A stretch of 64,000 nt of DNA from Effrenium voratum (lineage: Eukaryota > Sar > Dinophyceae > Suessiales > Symbiodiniaceae), in assembly GCA_963377175.1 (NCBI GenBank), contig CAUJNA010001611.1, forward strand, positions 1 through 64,000, written 5' to 3'. Under the pieces are notes generated by a model. That model was given only the letters and a program-made list of their open reading frames with translations, was not told the DNA's origin and did no database searches. Of the stretch, positions 62,001 to 64,000 are shown in pieces. Each line of letters begins with the position of its first letter. The first letter of the stretch is position 1. The position numbers were made by a program, and so were the translations under genes.

Positions 62001-62905
62001 GCTATCCGGGGAAAAAGGAACAAGGACAGCTTGGGCAAACCAGTTTGGGCCTTCCCCAAGGCCCGAGTTGCCAACCCAAATCGGGACTAAGGCAAAGGCC
62101 TGCTGTGAGCCATGCCACGTCCACGATTTCCCCAGAGGAAGAAACATGCGGAAGAGCCTTGCCACTGACTCTTGGGCGTTTCTTTGAGTGTCAGGGACAG
62201 CTTTGATTTGAGTCAAGAGGTTCCCTTCACGGAAAGCCTCCGACTTTGGAGTACGCTCCTTGGAGGTTGCTGTCCTCAAACTCATCACGGCCTGGCGCAA
62301 ACGTGTGTCTCGGAGCAAAGCAAACTCTGGTTCCTTGTTGAAGCAATAGTGGGATATAAAATGGGTAGTTGAGGGAAACCAAAAGGAACCAACTCTTTTA
62401 GGGGACCGGACCACTATTTTGAGAACCCTAAAGTGAAGGGGCTTGAACATGGTTTTCTCACTGCCCCACATCTCCAGGCCTTCTGATGGATCCTGTAGTT
62501 GCTCAGTGTCATACGAAACCTTGGACTCGACATGCTTTCTACACAAACTGCTCAAAAGGGGAGGCGATTGGACATTCACACCACCCAAACAAACCTCAAA
62601 AGGCCATATCTTGCAATGAATTTGTCCCAGAGGCCCACTTCGTAGTGCTGCTTTTCGAGCCGAATCCTATCTCCACCTGCCAGGCAACTGTCACATCAAG
62701 CTTGCAGCCCATTCTGTCGCCAAGGCCTGACACTGCCGACCTTCTGCGCCGGTGACCTCAGAACGGTCCAGAAACAACAAGGGTCTTCTGACCATCGCAG
62801 CCCCGCCATGTACACGTCTGCCAAGATGGAGATCTGTACCATGGCCGGCTCGTTCTCGAGCCGCGCGGGCACGGACTTCGCGGGTTGGAGCTCCTTCGCT
62901 AAGTG
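54874..62905 (-). CDS. Ferlin-like C2-domain protein gene, multi-exon, partial
   Basis: Ferlins are large membrane-anchored proteins with serial C2 domains that drive Ca2+-dependent vesicle fusion. Ordered minus-strand exons show ferlin signatures: MVYLLRAYCFGARRL (C2 start), TPQWIKLFGDQ spliced to HVGSVLIAFELM, LHFSLLGLRDMLPIPRL, FLPEKGLLEPYLVIRV, the linker QGKLEDCSDELF before GFVKCEFKL, and a late C2 domain RARLYFVKAVCIDAGSGLPN spliced to VTVKSLEDLALSDRVIGG. Junctions use GT-AG and GC-AG, and phases agree where tested. Introns are about 90 to 615 bp and carry simple repeats. The C2 Ca2+-site Asp residues are partly replaced (PNPY instead of DPY), so some domains may not bind calcium. The 5' start, some exons and the C-terminal transmembrane end are not identified. 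Confidence 0.85.
55562..55867 (-). CDS. Ferlin-like exon: C2 domain core
   Basis: 306 bp, 102 codons in phase 0. It starts at DWRLKSSFGLDPTLNSFAFS after CAG and ends SRLE before GTGCTC. It contains PPRIRARLYFVKAVCIDAGS, PNPYLDIQVG and HRIEARDIQFPHDSRLE, which correspond to the first six strands of a ferlin C2 domain (R-V-Y-V-V-x-A, D-P-Y, P-x-F, F-x-x-x-L-P). The Asp of DPY is replaced by Asn. Confidence 0.85.
55975..56040. repeat. (GCTT)n microsatellite in ferlin intron
   Basis: About 15 copies of GCTT, part of the intron between the exons at 56079 and 55867. Confidence 0.9.
56079..56257 (-). CDS. Ferlin-like exon: pre-C2 acidic linker
   Basis: Starts after CCCTAG, reads GESFGFVKCEFKLVDGWDG (first Gly split across the junction) and then an Asp-rich stretch, ending at CAG before GC (donor) near 56079. 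Length 179 bp matches phase 2 plus whole codons, joining cleanly to both neighbours. It corresponds to the V-G-x-F-K-G-x-F segment in front of a ferlin C2 domain. Confidence 0.8.
56352..56733 (-). CDS. Ferlin-like exon: charged linker and conserved pre-C2 motif
   Basis: 382 bp from EKFQQSSDEELRREMERRRK (after TGAG) to RHDTRDWNYRPG, with a GC donor (CCCAG then GCCGGG). QGKLEDCSDELFQSDFWFKS matches the ferlin G-x-L-E-x-x-x-x-E-x-x-F-D-x-x-P-L linker. The single base left at its end completes a Gly codon with the next exon. Confidence 0.8.
56970..57060 (-). CDS. Ferlin-like exon, tentative
   Basis: VTLSKSYEAQQAHIAQLARK followed by SQDRAVDK is helical and coding-like, and lies between two firmer ferlin exons. 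Splice sites are not fixed, and phase was not verified. Confidence 0.4.
57385..57559 (-). CDS. Ferlin-like exon: inter-C2 beta segment
   Basis: Starts after GGCCAG with AMNFDFLQAGKLHCFLPEKG and continues LEPYLVIRV, then ASVGYGAYSVGEVLVTLEES. It corresponds to the ferlin F-x-x-x-x-L-P-E-x-x-x-x-P-x-L-x-I-x-V segment that ends with V-G-x. The 3' splice boundary is uncertain by about 40 bp. Confidence 0.75.
58106..58246 (-). CDS. Ferlin-like exon: WGLRDL-type C2 start
   Basis: Starts after CCAAG. It reads RRATLHFSLLGLRDMLPIPR and SLGAAGGTVHISNPVVSVE and ends before GTGAGC, a strong GT donor. LLGLRDM is the ferlin V-x-F-W-G-L-R-D-L strand. Confidence 0.85.
58715..58849 (-). CDS. Ferlin-like exon: LAAFELL-type motif
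   Basis: Starts after CCGGAG. HVGSVLIAFELMLFKHRHEP then PLAPRGMWPEPPETFSRQG is the ferlin G-E-V-L-A-A-F-E-L-x...P-P-L-P motif. The first two bases complete the Gly codon begun in the upstream exon. The donor at the low-coordinate end is not fixed. Confidence 0.85.
59047..59206 (-). CDS. Ferlin-like exon
   Basis: 160 bp: starts VFKAPSLPRGIASSTLALAQ after CAGCAG, ends PYHLTPQWIKLFGDQ plus one base before GCGTGG (GC donor). P-x-W-x-x-L-x-G-D immediately in front of G-x-V-L-A-A-F-E-L is the ferlin arrangement; the junction is in phase. Confidence 0.8.
59416..59541 (-). CDS. Ferlin-like exon, beta-rich
   Basis: 126 bp, 42 codons: after CCCCAG it reads WMQPVELKILLCSDSTREAP and EPVTVSLWQGGQVTNTDLGK and ends before GCGCCG. 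Alternating hydrophobic strands suit a C2 or inter-C2 region; placement rests mainly on position, splice motifs and codon use. Confidence 0.6.
59790..59900 (-). CDS. Ferlin-like exon, tentative
   Basis: LKFSFDVKGQRKPAAMDVLH and KYQAEVC look coding and lie in order within the gene; neither boundary is certain. Confidence 0.35.
60178..60353 (-). CDS. Ferlin-like exon: C2 domain start
   Basis: Starts after CCTGAG with ARCVRKPVKPMVYLLRAYCF, continues GARRLQHSALRHDAEAGDIG and LTVSCGGTSKRTEAV, and ends at CCCAG before GCTGGG (GC donor). Y-x-L-R-A-Y-x-x-x-A-R-x-L and the S-x-R-T-E-x-V strand are the ferlin central C2 signature. The D-P-F/Y calcium motif is absent here. Confidence 0.85.
60435..60530. 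repeat. (AAAC)n and (AACAC)n microsatellites in ferlin intron
   Basis: Six AAAC units followed by about 15 AACAC/AGCAC units; poly-C tracts at 60128-60140 and 60152-60168 flank the next exon. Confidence 0.9.
61145..61245 (-). CDS. Ferlin-like exon, probable
   Basis: RVASTKCSISEFPECDPYEP followed by VKPRSIPLQECRED has the Cys/Tyr/Pro-rich character of the linker before the central ferlin C2 domain. The surrounding sequence is clearly noncoding, with T-rich and C-rich tracts. Boundaries are approximate. Confidence 0.55.
62600..62710 (-). CDS. C2-like exon, probable upstream ferlin exon
   Basis: KLDVTVAWQVEIGFGSKSST followed by TKWASG resembles the middle of a C2 domain (strand, x-V-G, S-x-x-T-x-x, loop). 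Same strand and spacing as the other exons; boundaries not fixed. Confidence 0.45.
62745..62905 (-). CDS. Probable upstream ferlin exon
   Basis: VPARLENEPAMVQISILADV followed by YMAGLRWSEDP has coding character and high third-position GC on the minus strand. No firm family match alone; assigned by position only. Confidence 0.35.
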
Positions 62906-64000
62906 CTTGGCTGTGGTGATTGCCACTATCCATGGAACTCTCTCCGGTCTCAAAGGGCCAAGGCCAAGGCCCCCTCAACGGGGTAACGGGGAAGGCCCCC
63001 AGCAACGGAACGCGCAGACACTTGAAACGCTCCTCTTCGGGATCCAACGGCTCGACGCTCCCCGACAAAAGGAGGCGACCTGGCCCGGGCGGGGTCAAAT
63101 CCGAGTTTGTCACGCCGCAAACATGCATGCGTCGGCCTTTGAAGATGTGCGCGTTCGGCTCCTGTGTGCACGTCCACCGGGCAAAGCGCGAAACAAACGC
63201 TGAAAATACATGCAAAGACCAACTGATTCGCAGACAAACTGTGGGCTTGGTCATGATGTTGATCGCATGACCATGATGTTGCCCGAACTATCCGATTCCG
63301 CACACATTGTAACATCATCGTGTGTTTGGGTGTGTTTGTGTTTGTGTGTTTGTTGTTTGGTTGATGTTTGTGTGTAGGGGGGGGGTGGACATGCCCGAAG
63401 CAGACGGGATGGGCCCAGCCTTGTCACCAGAGGCTTGCAGGTCCTCCGATGGCGGCCCGTTTCGCCCCACCCGTATGGCCCCATAGAAGGCATGACTCCG
63501 GAAATCTGAGAGTGCGTCATGCCTTCAATCACCGGAAACCTATCTGCCACTCGGCAGGTCACACTTGGCGCCTCTTGGAAACCAAGCTCGAAGCTTCCGA
63601 CTCAGGCTGGGAATGACCACTTCTGTGATACAACAGAAAGGGCTTCCCAAAGACTATTTTGTTAAGAGAAAGGGGGATTCCCTTGTATCACAGAAGTGAG
63701 GAGAAACCCCTTGATCCCACAACCCTTCCGAGCTTTCAGCCAAGCTGCGGCCTCTGCTGAATCCCAGCCATAGAGGTTGAACCTGAGAGATTCGGAAGTC
63801 GTAAGTCGCGAACCCGGCGAAACGCTTTGGACAAGCCGCCAGCGAGGCGGCAACGGATGACTGTTGAGCTCGCTGAAGGAAAAGAGGCCCTGTGCCATCA
63901 GCTCCTGAGATCACAGCACTGCACTTGACCACCGAATTCATGCTATGCAGGTGCGCGACGTCGGGTGAAAACCAATTGCAGGTCCACAGCTTGAGAATGA
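62906..64000. other. Right flank, no assigned gene
   Basis: A GT-rich run (63318-63375) and no firm coding frame. Two minus-strand frames near 63660-63940 are open but have no recognised domain. Further 5' ferlin exons or its start may lie here or beyond the window. Two inverted segments, TTCTGTGATAC near 63622 and GTATCACAGAAGTG near 63684, could form a stem-loop. Confidence 0.35.

Overview
The window looks like nuclear DNA of a dinoflagellate, most likely Symbiodiniaceae. This is an inference from four things: a copia-type polyprotein with a PCGPWS methyltransferase-like insert, a 12-base match to the 3' end of the dinoflagellate spliced leader, GC-AG and GT-AG introns in a ferlin gene, and very large simple-repeat tracts.

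Region 1 (1 to about 18,000, minus strand) is a very large Ty1/copia-type retroelement that runs off the left edge. Read 5' to 3' (high to low coordinates) it has a leader with the spliced-leader relic; a long Gag-like region (Arg/Asp-rich segment, coiled coil, two Cys clusters, two CCCH fingers); an aspartic protease motif; an integrase core; a methyltransferase-like domain; a five-motif dUTPase; copia reverse transcriptase and RNase H; and then more than 4.9 kb of extra coding sequence with a possible ADP-ribosyltransferase-like segment. The reading frame breaks at least a dozen times, so this copy is decayed or the assembly carries indel errors. The hidden signal here is a family of at least 43 tiny hairpins (stems of 4 to 8 bp, sense-strand loop GATA, GTTA or GGTA). 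They are spread over the whole element and almost absent from the rest of the window.

Region 2 (18,000 to 44,900) is gene-poor. It holds minisatellites, a hexanucleotide ACAGAC satellite, about 2.6 kb of GTAT/GTAG/ATGTA repeats with a duplicated ~1.1 kb unit, an AAAG tract, short dispersed repeats (one family with terminal inverted repeats) and a tRNA-like relic.

Region 3 (44,988 to 47,567, minus) is a single-exon pentatricopeptide repeat gene. After it come repeat-rich DNA and a TGTGTCC minisatellite (49.85 to 50.96 kb).

Region 4 (about 54.87 to 62.9 kb, minus) is a multi-exon ferlin-like gene (C2-domain membrane-fusion family). Several exon junctions can be placed because splice motifs, phase and family signature agree. 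All recognised genes lie on the minus strand.
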